DNA of 34,233 nucleotides from Methanosaeta sp. PtaU1.Bin112 (GTDB taxonomy: Archaea; Halobacteriota; Methanosarcinia; Methanotrichales; Methanotrichaceae). Location: NCBI GenBank assembly GCA_002067705.1, contig MVRL01000163.1:1-34233 (forward strand), read 5' to 3'. The notes beneath the pieces were generated by a model that was not told the DNA's origin, did not search any database, and worked only from the letters and a program-made list of their open reading frames with translations. Of the stretch, positions 14,772 to 23,425 are shown piece by piece; position 1 is the stretch's first letter, and each line of letters begins with the position of its first letter. The position numbers and the translations under genes were made by a program.

Positions 14772-14804
14772 GCTTCAGCCAGCAGTCCCGCAACTCTGGC
14801 GAGG

Positions 14805-16586
14805 TCAGGCGATGACTGTTCTGTTTTGTCCTGACCTCACTTTTTCAATCTCCTCTCTCAGTTCAGCGCTCATTTTGGCACCATCGAGCCTGCATCCTGC
14901 AATCATTGGGATTTCTATGAGATCATACTTCAATCCTACGAGATTGGCTCCACTCAGATCGACGTTCTGCAGCGCAGTCATGCTCAGGACTGCGTTCCTC
15001 AGGTCTGCTCCGGATAGGTTGACATCGCCCAGGAAGCAGGTATCGAATCTGGCATTCCTCAGGTCAGCGCCCCGCAGATCGACCTCGTTGAGAATCATCC
15101 AACTGAAGCTTGCCGACCTCAGCACTGCTCTTTGCATAACGGTTCCCCTTAAGTTCATGGACTGCATGTCGCATCCGGACAGGTCTGCTCCGGACAGGTC
15201 AGCCTCATCAAGATCCACCTTGATGATCTGAATTCCTGAAAGATCTGCCTCAGACATATTGGTGTTGCTGAGATCCGCGTTGTCTAATTTTGTGCCTCTG
15301 AGGCTGGACCCCTGCAATCTGGCCCTTGGAAGATATGCCCTGGTAAAGTCCGATTCGCTGAGGTCGCAGTGACTGAGGTTAGCTCCAAATAGCTCCGCTC
15401 TGGAGAACTGGCAACGCTTGAGTGTGCTTTCTGCCAGGTTTGCCCAATTGAGTCTCGATCCTACAAGGTTAGCTCCGCTAAGCTCAGTCTTTCTCAGAAC
15501 CGCAAGGCTGAGATCTGCGCTAAGGAGCCTTGCTCCCTGCAGACAGGCACCTGTTAAATTTGACCCGCTGAGCAAGGCACCGGTAAGATCAGCATGCTCC
15601 AGATTGGAGTAGGAAAGATCCGCATCCTCCAGATGCGCTCTGGCCAGATTTGAGCCGGTCAGTCTGGCTTCGGAGAGTCTGACGTTATGCATCAAGGCAT
15701 TTTCCAGATTAGTCCCTGTTAGATTCGTCCTGCAGAGATCGCCGCCCGCCAGAATGGAAGAGGTAAGGATCGATCCGAATAGGTCCGACTGGCTCAGGTT
15801 TGCTCCGGTCAGGTTGGCAAAACTTAATCTCGATTTGACCATCCGTGAGCTGGAGAGATCTGCCTCGGAACAGCGCGACTCAGATAAATCTGCTCCGCTG
15901 AGATCTGCATGGGATATGGTGGCATTGATCAAGCTCGCTCCCACCAGGCTGGCTCCGGTCATATTGGCGCCGATCAGCAGGGAATTGCGCAAGGTGGAAC
16001 GATCCATGAGCGCCTTTTTAAAGCTGGCTTGACTCAGGTTTGTGTCGCTCATTTTTACGCCCCCAATGCTGGCTCTATCCAGCTTAATGCGAATCATGGT
16101 TGAACTGTCTGCAAAAGACTGATCCATAAAGCAGTTAGAGAGGTCTGCATCGTTCAGATTTGACCTTGTTAAATAGCATCCCGCCAGGAATGCGCCGGTT
16201 AGGTTAGCTTGGGTAAGATTTGAGGCAAACATATTACAGACGGGCATATTGGCGCCCCTGAGGTCGGCCTCGGAGAGATCGGATCCATGAAGGTCAGCGC
16301 CCACCATAATTGCTCCGCTGAGGTTGGCCTTTGCGAAATTGGCATCAAAGAGGCTGGATTGGTTTAAATAGGATCTACTGAGGTTGCTATCGCGGAGATC
16401 TGATCCGTGCAAATCGGAATGATTCAGGTGGGCTGCCGACAGATCCTGGCCGCTCAAATTCCTATCGAGGGGGATAAAATGATCTTTGATTTCGAGGGGA
16501 TCATCTGCTATGGCGCAAGAAATAATGGCGAGAAGCGCAAATGCCAAACACAACCCAAAAACCGGTCGCTTCACGAAATAATTCAT
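14805..16586 (-). CDS. secreted pentapeptide-repeat protein
   Basis: The 593-residue protein has a signal peptide (hydrophobic core PVFGLCLAFALLAIISCAIA, cleavage near residue 27). About 530 residues of A(D/N)LSx pentapeptides follow, roughly 100 repeats, predicted to form a right-handed quadrilateral beta-helix outside the membrane. By my count about eighteen N-x-S/T sequons occur in it. The helix is collinear with that of the 872-residue protein upstream in the operon: shared landmarks include INATI-ADLSGAD-SESRC, RAHLED-DLS and SELFGANLS-CDL. Both end in a YDxI, LDGAK, LRSG-type tail. It has no ribosome site, but a TATA box about 30 bases upstream suggests an extra, nearly leaderless transcript. 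No function is assigned. Confidence 0.9.
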   Translation of the reverse strand: MNYFVKRPVFGLCLAFALLAIISCAIADDPLEIKDHFIPLDRNLSGQDLSAAHLNHSDLHGSDLRDSNLSRSYLNQSSLFDANFAKANLSGAIMVGADLHGSDLSEADLRGANMPVCNMFASNLTQANLTGAFLAGCYLTRSNLNDADLSNCFMDQSFADSSTMIRIKLDRASIGGVKMSDTNLSQASFKKALMDRSTLRNSLLIGANMTGASLVGASLINATISHADLSGADLSESRCSEADLSSSRMVKSRLSFANLTGANLSQSDLFGSILTSSILAGGDLCRTNLTGTNLENALMHNVRLSEARLTGSNLARAHLEDADLSYSNLEHADLTGALLSGSNLTGACLQGARLLSADLSLAVLRKTELSGANLVGSRLNWANLAESTLKRCQFSRAELFGANLSHCDLSESDFTRAYLPRARLQGSSLRGTKLDNADLSNTNMSEADLSGIQIIKVDLDEADLSGADLSGCDMQSMNLRGTVMQRAVLRSASFSWMILNEVDLRGADLRNARFDTCFLGDVNLSGADLRNAVLSMTALQNVDLSGANLVGLKYDLIEIPMIAGCRLDGAKMSAELREEIEKVRSGQNRTVIA

Positions 16587-16610
16587 GAAATAATATCTGC
16601 ATTACTACTA

Positions 16611-16621
16611 TTAATTTTTAA
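16611..16621 (-). promoter_or_regulatory. TATA box of the secreted pentapeptide-repeat gene
   Basis: TTAAAAATTAA on the minus strand is centred about 30 bases before the ATG at 16586, in the 93-base gap after the BMP gene. Its position and the absence of a ribosome site fit a nearly leaderless mRNA made inside the operon. Confidence 0.45.
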
Positions 16622-16679
16622 TCTGAGAAGATCCATGCCAAATGGACAATGAAAAAACCAGCAGTTAAAAAAGGAGTGG

Positions 16680-17753
16680 CTATGATTTGGGCAGATCGCC
16701 CACAACATTGGGTTCGAGATAATACATCTTATTCAGCTCTTTATCATCCATGCCCGGGAATATTTCCAGTTTTTTTTGCAGAATCTCCTCCTGTTTCTTG
16801 CCTACAAAAGATCTGACATCGTCGGGAACCATTTTGCCAAAAGGTGCCAGCATCACTCCACCCTCCGCCAGTCCGTACCCCCATTCTTGGCCGGGTTGAG
16901 AATTCCAGGTTCCGTTATGCACGGATTCTGCAATATCGGTCATAATGGGTCCCATGTCCCAGGTCGCGCCAGTCAGGCATACACGAGGAGAGAACCTGCC
17001 GGTTTCTGAGCCGGAGGATATGAAGTAAGTGCCCATCTCATCAGCGATCTGGCCAGTAGTATCGGAATTGGATGCATGGGTTATGATATCGCACCCCTTA
17101 TGTATAAGTGATAGGGCCACAGCCCGTTCTTTTCCCGGATCATACCAGTCTCCTATCCACTCCACATAAACCCGGGCATTGGGATTGGAAGATGCGACTC
17201 CCTTGGCAAATGCATTAAGGTAATTTATCACCAGGGATGTGGGAAGGGCTGCGGCAATAGCGATCTTATCTGTCTTGGTCATATTGCCTGCCACTATTCC
17301 TGCAAGATACATAGCCTCATACATTCTTTCGTAATAAAATCCTGCGTTAGCAGCCAGTTTTTCTGTCCCCCCGCCCCACATGAAGACGACATCCGGATAC
17401 TCAGGAGCCACTTCCTTGATTGCATTCATGAAGTCGTAGCTGTGACAGAATATCAGCTTGGAGCCATTTTCGGCACATTCTCTTAATATTCGGGGTGCAT
17501 TCGGGGCGTCAGCATTCTCTATCTCGGAAAGTTTCACATAAGGAAGTTCCTGGGCCATTTTGATTGCGCCCGCATGGCCTTCGTAAGCCCAGCCATAGGC
17601 ACCAATAGGGCCAGTTACGATCAGAGTCACATTTAGCTCGGATTTTTCCGAGGAGTTATCAACTGCCGCACTGCAATCTCCTGCAAAGCCAGCTAAGATA
17701 ATAGCACAAAGAATCATATTCCGCAATGTTGATGCATATCTGTTATTTTGCAT
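16680..17753 (-). CDS. BMP/PnrA-family periplasmic binding protein, orphan
   Basis: The protein resembles basic membrane protein/PnrA substrate-binding lipoproteins, which capture nucleosides for ABC import in bacteria. A signal segment (about residues 10-28) precedes the mature part of about 330 residues. Family parts are VTGPIGAYGWAYEGHAGA near the start, LIFCHSYDFMNAI, YERMYEAMYLAGIVAGNMT, and CDIITHASNSDTTGQIADE. ATG 17753 is chosen because GGGGTGAT lies 4 bases upstream. GTG 17762 and ATG 17759 are also in frame. No permease or ATPase gene is nearby. Its neighbours on both sides are pentapeptide-repeat proteins, so a sensing or scavenging role tied to them is more likely than ordinary import, as inference. 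Confidence 0.87.
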   Translation of the reverse strand: MQNNRYASTLRNMILCAIILAGFAGDCSAAVDNSSEKSELNVTLIVTGPIGAYGWAYEGHAGAIKMAQELPYVKLSEIENADAPNAPRILRECAENGSKLIFCHSYDFMNAIKEVAPEYPDVVFMWGGGTEKLAANAGFYYERMYEAMYLAGIVAGNMTKTDKIAIAAALPTSLVINYLNAFAKGVASSNPNARVYVEWIGDWYDPGKERAVALSLIHKGCDIITHASNSDTTGQIADEMGTYFISSGSETGRFSPRVCLTGATWDMGPIMTDIAESVHNGTWNSQPGQEWGYGLAEGGVMLAPFGKMVPDDVRSFVGKKQEEILQKKLEIFPGMDDKELNKMYYLEPNVVGDLPKS

Positions 17754-17780
17754 TATCATCACCCCTTGAGCAAAGTCCGG

Positions 17781-20399
17781 TCAGGTCGTATTTCCTGACC
17801 GCAATTTTTCCAAATCCATCTCCAAATCGGAGCTGATCTTGGCCCCATCCAGTTTCGACGCCGCAAAAAAACCAAGCGCTATGGAATCATACTTGATTCT
17901 CTGCAGATTTGCATCCGTAAAATCAGCGTTTTCGAAGGCAGATGTATCAAATACAGCATCACTCAGATCCGCGCCAGCAAAGTTGGTGTTATTCATATAG
18001 GTCTGCGCAAAACGGACCTTCCGGAGGTCGGCGCCGCTGAAATCTGCATCTAAAAAGTTCAGCAAAATTATGTTGGATCCCCTCAAGTTCGCCTTGCTCC
18101 AAACAGTATCCTTCAGGGTCATGCCATACAGGTACGATTCTGGGAGGTCCGCACCGGATAAGTCGGCCTCGTTTAGAAATACATTCAATATTCTCGCCCT
18201 GCTCATTTGGACTTTTCTCAGATTTGCGCCGGTAAGGTCGGCATAATCCAAAGATATATCCTTCAGAGTGCAACCGGATAGATTTGTTCTCACCAAATAT
18301 GCTCGGATAAAGTCCGAACCGGTCAAGTCGCAATTGCTGAGGTTGGCTCCAAAGAGTTCTGATCTGGTGAACTGACAATTTGTGAGGCTGCTGTCTGCCA
18401 GATCTGCCCAGTTCATTTTCGCACCAATCATGTTGGTGCGGATCAAAAATGCACCATTCATGATGGCCAGGCTAAGATCCGCACCCATAAGCCGGGCACC
18501 ATTAAGATTGGCGCTTGTCAGATTGCACCCGCTCAACAAGGCGCCGGTAAGATCGGCGTTTTCGAGATCGGAGCAGGATAGGTCGGAATCTTCCAGATGC
18601 GCTCTTGGTAGGCTGGCACCGGACAGATCGGCTCCAACAAGCCTGACTCGATGCATAAAGGCATTTTCGAGGTTCGAACCGCCGAGATTTGTTTTTGTGA
18701 AATCGGAACCATCCAGACTCGAAAATCCAAGATACGATCCCGAGAGGTTCGCCATGCTGAGGTTCGTATCGGTCAGGTTGGCAAAAGTCAAACGGGAATT
18801 GATTAACCGAGAGCCGACGAACTCTGCACCGTGACAACGGCTCTCCGAGATATCTGCCCCAGAGAGGTCTGCATTAGTGATGGTGGCATTGATAAGGTTT
18901 GACCCGACCAGGCTTGCTCCAGTCAGATTAGCCCCAGACAATAGGGAATTCTGAAAGGTTGCACGGTTCATGAATGCTTTTACAAAACTTGCATCAGTCA
19001 AATTTGCATAGCCAATTTTCACAGCCAACAGGCTGGCGCCATTAAGATTGGAACCAACCAGGGTTGAATTATCCGCCATAGTCTGATCCATATAGGAATC
19101 GGATAGATCCGCCCCAGTCAGATTTGAGGCTACCATGTAGCTGATAGGCAAATAGGCACTTCTGAGATCGGAATGGGAGAGATCAGAGCCGTGAAGATCA
19201 ACGCCCGGCATGAATGCGCCGCTGAGATTGGCTCCGATAAGCAAGGCATTGGAGATGACGGCCTGAACCAAAAAGGACCTGCTCAGGTTCGTTTTGCAGA
19301 GATTTGATCCTTGCAACTCGGAATGGTTCAAGTCCCTCCCGGACAAATCCAAACCGCTAAGGTTCCAATCGCTGAAATCGGCACGAGAGTGGAATGGCTG
19401 GTTGATTATCATGCTATCTGCAGGCAAGCTGGCGATGGGAATGCCAAAACGATTCAATTCATGGTAATCAAACTCGTAACGATTTAAGTTCTCTCTGATC
19501 ACAGGAATATTTTCTGCCGGCTCTCCCCCTAAGATGCGAAGAGCAAGCTTCGCCGCCTCGCTTCCCTGAGACGAGCCGGTGAGCACCTTTCCTCCAACAA
19601 CACCATATCCCATAAAAAAATCCCATAAAGCATAAATTGGAACAGAGCTTGCTTCATGGATGAGGCTTGTTGTATCCTCATAAGTCAATATCTTTCCATT
19701 CCGGTCTCGATTGAAGGTCATCTCCAAGATGAGGCTGTCTTCAGGCAGGGAAGAGACACGCTGCGCGAGCTCCTCTGCTGTGATGTTGTCAAGGTACTCA
19801 AAGGACACCTTGCCCACTAATTCCGGAATTGCTGCATCCATAATCTTTCGATTAGCCTGGCCGGTTGATGTATTATCATTTACAATGGCAATAAGCTTTG
19901 TATGGGGATGCAATTTGAGCATCAATGAAATGGTATCATTGATATCGAATACCTCCATTACGCCCGTAAAATCGTGTTTTCCTCGAAGCATCTCATCTTT
20001 AAAGCTGATAACACCGCAGAAGACGACAGGCGTTCCCGGAAAAATCTCATCGCGGTTATTGAGCAAGAATTGGAAGGCGTCGGTATCGGTAGAAATGATC
20101 ACATCAAAGTGACGGTCTTTATACTTTTTGAGATAAAATGCCTTCAAGTCAGCCAGACGGGTTGCATTTGGATCGATCCTTTTTGTGTCCATGAACTCAA
20201 CATCGATAACAGCCGAAGGCATATAAATTGCAAATTGATGCTTGATCTCGGAGATGATGCTATCATCCCATTTCATCCCAAGATTATAGGAGGCAAGAAT
20301 TAGAATATGTTTAGAGGTCTTTTCTTCAGCCGCGAAAGAGCCTGTAACCAGAAAAGCTATGAGAAGAAATATGAAAACGGATTTTATTAAAGCTTGCAT
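17781..20399 (-). CDS. ABC-substrate-binding-type sensor domain fused to a pentapeptide-repeat beta-helix
   Basis: The 872-residue protein begins with a signal peptide (to about residue 24). Residues 28-345 form a periplasmic-binding fold of the ABC_sub_bind kind (KHILILASYNLGMKWDD, DVIISTDTDAFQFLL, GTPVVFCGV, ALWDFFMGYGVVGGKVLTGS). They end with FDYHELNRFGI and the LPADSMIINQP linker that in other proteins leads into PAS or kinase domains. Here about 500 residues of pentapeptide repeats follow instead. No membrane anchor is seen after the signal peptide. AAGGAG lies 8 bases before the ATG and overlaps the stop codon of the preceding 71-residue gene. The helix is paralogous to that of the 593-residue protein. 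The role is unknown; ligand-dependent surface assembly is a guess. Confidence 0.9.
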   Translation of the reverse strand: MQALIKSVFIFLLIAFLVTGSFAAEEKTSKHILILASYNLGMKWDDSIISEIKHQFAIYMPSAVIDVEFMDTKRIDPNATRLADLKAFYLKKYKDRHFDVIISTDTDAFQFLLNNRDEIFPGTPVVFCGVISFKDEMLRGKHDFTGVMEVFDINDTISLMLKLHPHTKLIAIVNDNTSTGQANRKIMDAAIPELVGKVSFEYLDNITAEELAQRVSSLPEDSLILEMTFNRDRNGKILTYEDTTSLIHEASSVPIYALWDFFMGYGVVGGKVLTGSSQGSEAAKLALRILGGEPAENIPVIRENLNRYEFDYHELNRFGIPIASLPADSMIINQPFHSRADFSDWNLSGLDLSGRDLNHSELQGSNLCKTNLSRSFLVQAVISNALLIGANLSGAFMPGVDLHGSDLSHSDLRSAYLPISYMVASNLTGADLSDSYMDQTMADNSTLVGSNLNGASLLAVKIGYANLTDASFVKAFMNRATFQNSLLSGANLTGASLVGSNLINATITNADLSGADISESRCHGAEFVGSRLINSRLTFANLTDTNLSMANLSGSYLGFSSLDGSDFTKTNLGGSNLENAFMHRVRLVGADLSGASLPRAHLEDSDLSCSDLENADLTGALLSGCNLTSANLNGARLMGADLSLAIMNGAFLIRTNMIGAKMNWADLADSSLTNCQFTRSELFGANLSNCDLTGSDFIRAYLVRTNLSGCTLKDISLDYADLTGANLRKVQMSRARILNVFLNEADLSGADLPESYLYGMTLKDTVWSKANLRGSNIILLNFLDADFSGADLRKVRFAQTYMNNTNFAGADLSDAVFDTSAFENADFTDANLQRIKYDSIALGFFAASKLDGAKISSDLEMDLEKLRSGNTT

Positions 20400-20411
20400 A
20401 ATTTTATCTCC

Positions 20412-20627
20412 TTACGTATCTATATTTTTTGACCGGTTCATTGCAGAGACGCTACGGTTAAGATCCTTCACGCCCATTCGCGGATCCTCGTTCTGAGTGA
20501 TCAACTTCATGAGTGACGAGTTATCAGATGCTGTAGACGACAGAGCTGTAATGGATTGGGAGGCAATAATGATAAAGACCGTAATATACAAATTAATATT
20601 ATCATAAAAATGTGTCTTTTTTATCAT
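20412..20627 (-). CDS. short secreted leader protein at the head of the pentapeptide operon
   Basis: The 71-residue product has a hydrophobic segment LYITVFIIIASQSITALSS (residues 13-31) like a signal peptide, followed by 40 polar residues. GGAG lies 7 bases before the ATG, and a TATA box sits at the right distance upstream. Its TAA stop overlaps the ribosome site of the sensor/pentapeptide gene, indicating translational coupling. No family is recognised. It may be a real small exported protein, or the surviving N-terminus of a broken gene. Confidence 0.55.
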   Translation of the reverse strand: MIKKTHFYDNINLYITVFIIIASQSITALSSTASDNSSLMKLITQNEDPRMGVKDLNRSVSAMNRSKNIDT

Positions 20628-20666
20628 TGATTCTCTCCAGGAAACTATCCAACATTATTGTATTCC

Positions 20667-20680
20667 ATATACATATTTAG
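20667..20680 (-). promoter_or_regulatory. TATA box of the pentapeptide/BMP operon
   Basis: On the minus strand CTAAATATGTATATG is centred about 48 bases before the ATG at 20627. It predicts a start near 20649 and a leader of about 22 bases that includes the GGAG site. Confidence 0.5.
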
Positions 20681-20702
20681 CCGTGTTGCTCCGGCACAAT
20701 TA

Positions 20703-20712
20703 GCTATTTATG
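20703..20712 (+). promoter_or_regulatory. TATA box of the DNA polymerase gene
   Basis: GCTATTTATG is centred about 27 bases before the ATG at 20735, which places the transcription start at the start codon. No ribosome site is visible, so the message is probably leaderless. Confidence 0.5.
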
Positions 20713-20734
20713 CAGAAATCGCCATTTATAAACG

Positions 20735-23425
20735 ATGATCTTCCAGATCCTGGATGCTAACTACACCTATGATTCCGATAGGAGTCCGCTGGTGCAGCTC
20801 TTCGGCAGCACGCCCGAAGGGAGAAGCGTTACCTGTCGAGTGGCAGGATTTCGTCCCTATTTTTATGCCGGCGTAGATGAAAAGCTATCGGAAAGCGCCC
20901 GGGAAGAACTTTTAGCCCAGGGCCTGGATGTAGAGGTGGTGGAGCGCTTCCTGCCCATCGGCTATCAGACCACTGCTCAGAAGATGCTCAAGATCACCAC
21001 CCATGACCCAAAAGAGGTGAGAAGCCTCAGGGAAAAGACAAAGGAGATTGCCGGCATCAAAGCGGTCTATGAGACTGATATTCTCTTCAAGAACAGGTTT
21101 CTAATTGACTGCTCTCTGGGTGGCATGAGCTGGGTGGATGCGCCCATACCGGAGTGGACCGCGGGAACGCCCGCAGCCGTCGCTTCCCCGGTTGCGGTCG
21201 TGCCATTTGGGGCTTTGCATCCGGTCTCGCAAGAGGCCAATGCACCTCTGCGTTTTATGAGCTTTGATATAGAATGCCTTCCCGATCAGGGGGAGATGCC
21301 CAAGGCGGAAAAGTCGCCCGTGATTCTCATCAGCATGGCCTTCGAGCCGGAATACCAGGGCAACAGGGATCTGGTGCTGGTTGGAAAGAATATCGACTGC
21401 CCCCGCTCAGATACCAGATCCTGTCAGGATGAGAGCGATCTCCTCGCATCGTTTGCCTCAATTGTCCGTGAGTACAATCCGGATATCCTGGCCGGATATA
21501 ACTCCAATGAGTTCGATTTTCCCTATCTTCAGGAGAGGTATAAACAGAACCGGTTGGAGGCTCGGATGGGCAGGGACGGCAGCTCCTGGTACATAAGAAA
21601 GATCGTTAGCAGAACGGACGTATCCATTACCGGTCGAGTGGTGGTGGACCTCTTGCCCATCATCCGCTCCTCCTACAGCCTAAAGCAATACACCCTCAGA
21701 AATGCCGCTGCTGAGCTTCTCAATATGGAGAAGTACGATGTGGACCCCAAGGAGATCGAGGCCCTCTGGGCAGAGGGGGGAGATGGTCTGCGGCGCTTTG
21801 TCAGCTACTCACGTAGGGATGCCGTTCTCGCCTTGCGAATGCTCCTCGACCTGAGGCTTATGGACAAGTACATCGCCCTATCCCGGGCCAGCGGATCTCT
21901 TCTCCAGGACATCGTCAATGGCGGCCAGTCCGGAATGGTGGAGAGCCTGCTCATGCGCCGCTTCCGGGAGCGTGGCCGGGTGGTGCCGCCCAAGCCGGAT
22001 GCGGATATCTCTGAAGAACGCTACGAGGAGAACGAGGGCCTGAAAGGCGGGGCGGTCCTGGTGCCGGAGAAAGGGCTGGTGGAAGATGTGGTCATCCTGG
22101 ACTACAAGTCGCTTTATCCTACTATTATGATGGCCCATAATCTCTGCTACACCACCGTGCTCACCCAGGCTTCTGAGTCCGCGAGCGCCTCGGCAAGGGA
22201 GGCAGCGGAAGAGATCATAACCGCCCCCTCGGGCGGCAGGTTCGTATCCCCTCAGGTCTCGCCGGGAATAATGCCTGCGGTCTTGCGAGAGCTGCTCGAT
22301 GAGAGGACTGCGACCAAGAGACTGATGAAGAAGGCGGGGGAGGAAGAGCGGCGCTTTTTGGATGCCAAGCAGTATGCCATGAAGATACTGCTCAACAGCT
22401 TTTACGGCTACTCCGGGTATGCCCGCGCCCGGCTCTACAGCCTGGCTCTGGCCAATGCCGTCACCTCATTTGGCAGAGAGAACATCCTTCGCACCAAGAA
22501 GATCATCGATGATATTGGATCGGCCTATGTGATCGGGGGAGAGGTAGTCTTCAAGGACGCCCTGCCTTTTGGAAAGGCGGCAGAGAAATGCTATGACCTC
22601 TCGGTGGTCTATGGGGACACGGACAGCGTCTTTGTGCGCCTGCTGCCAGCGGGGCGGGCCGCCGGTCCAATCTCCCTGCGGGATGCCGAGCTGATCGGCA
22701 GAAAGATCGCCGAGACCGTCACCGCATCTCTTCCCGAGCCGATGGAGCTGGTCTTTGAGGCCTTCGCCAGGCGGGGCATATTCCTGGCCAAGAAGCGTTA
22801 CGCCCTCTGGGTCTTTGAGCCGATAGGCGACGGCTGGAAGGACAGAATCAAGGTAAGAGGCATGGAGACGGTGCGGCGAGACTGGTGCGGCCTGACCTCC
22901 AAAACGCTCAAGACCTGCCTGGAGCTGGTTCTCAAAGAGGGCAAGGTGGAGGAGGCGGTAGAACACGTCCGATCCGTGGTGCTCAGGCTGCAGAATCAGG
23001 ATCTTTCCCTGGATCCCAACCTGCTGGAAGACCTGATTTTGACGCGCCGCTACACCAAGAGCCCAGGCTCCTACAAGAACAAACAGCCACACATTCAGCT
23101 TGTGGAGAAGATCAGAGAGCGAGGCGGCACCGTTCCCGGTGTTGGTGACAGGGTACCTTTTGTCATCGTCCAGGGAAAGAGGGGCAGGAAGAGCAGAGAG
23201 CTGTTTGTGAACCGTGCGGAGGACCCTTCTTATGTCCGGGAGAAGAATATGCCTCTGGACACGGAGTACTATGTGGAAAAGCAGATCCTCCCCCCAGTGC
23301 TTCGCATCTTCGAGAGCTTTGGGGTAACCAAAGAGCGGCTCTGCTCAAAGAGAGGGCAGAGCAGCCTGTTCAGCTTCAGCGAGGCTCCCAAAGAGCAGAA
23401 GCAGAAGTCGCTCTTTGATTTTTAG
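20735..23425 (+). CDS. polB: family B DNA-directed DNA polymerase
   Basis: A replicative-type polymerase with proofreading, 896 residues. The exonuclease domain has FMSFDIECLP (Asp178, Glu180), then NSNEFDFPYL and YSRRDAVLAL. Polymerase motif A is DYKSLYPTIM (Asp456), motif B is KILLNSFYGYSGYA, and motif C is YGDTDSVF (residues 626-633, Asp628 and Asp630). All catalytic acids are present and no intein interrupts the motifs. The tail holds two PCNA-binding-like sequences: QSSLFSF (875-881) and QKSLFDF (890-896, the very end). The gene is alone on its strand. Its last 4 bases overlap the end of the convergent kinase gene. Confidence 0.96.
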   Translation: MIFQILDANYTYDSDRSPLVQLFGSTPEGRSVTCRVAGFRPYFYAGVDEKLSESAREELLAQGLDVEVVERFLPIGYQTTAQKMLKITTHDPKEVRSLREKTKEIAGIKAVYETDILFKNRFLIDCSLGGMSWVDAPIPEWTAGTPAAVASPVAVVPFGALHPVSQEANAPLRFMSFDIECLPDQGEMPKAEKSPVILISMAFEPEYQGNRDLVLVGKNIDCPRSDTRSCQDESDLLASFASIVREYNPDILAGYNSNEFDFPYLQERYKQNRLEARMGRDGSSWYIRKIVSRTDVSITGRVVVDLLPIIRSSYSLKQYTLRNAAAELLNMEKYDVDPKEIEALWAEGGDGLRRFVSYSRRDAVLALRMLLDLRLMDKYIALSRASGSLLQDIVNGGQSGMVESLLMRRFRERGRVVPPKPDADISEERYEENEGLKGGAVLVPEKGLVEDVVILDYKSLYPTIMMAHNLCYTTVLTQASESASASAREAAEEIITAPSGGRFVSPQVSPGIMPAVLRELLDERTATKRLMKKAGEEERRFLDAKQYAMKILLNSFYGYSGYARARLYSLALANAVTSFGRENILRTKKIIDDIGSAYVIGGEVVFKDALPFGKAAEKCYDLSVVYGDTDSVFVRLLPAGRAAGPISLRDAELIGRKIAETVTASLPEPMELVFEAFARRGIFLAKKRYALWVFEPIGDGWKDRIKVRGMETVRRDWCGLTSKTLKTCLELVLKEGKVEEAVEHVRSVVLRLQNQDLSLDPNLLEDLILTRRYTKSPGSYKNKQPHIQLVEKIRERGGTVPGVGDRVPFVIVQGKRGRKSRELFVNRAEDPSYVREKNMPLDTEYYVEKQILPPVLRIFESFGVTKERLCSKRGQSSLFSFSEAPKEQKQKSLFDF

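Noticed and set aside
14805-20399. Regular DNA periodicity considered as a CRISPR or satellite array
   Set aside because: The period follows 15-base pentapeptide codons inside long open frames, and the units are too divergent at DNA level.
22466-23092. Minus-strand open frame of 208 codons
   Set aside because: It is antisense to the catalytic core of the DNA polymerase.
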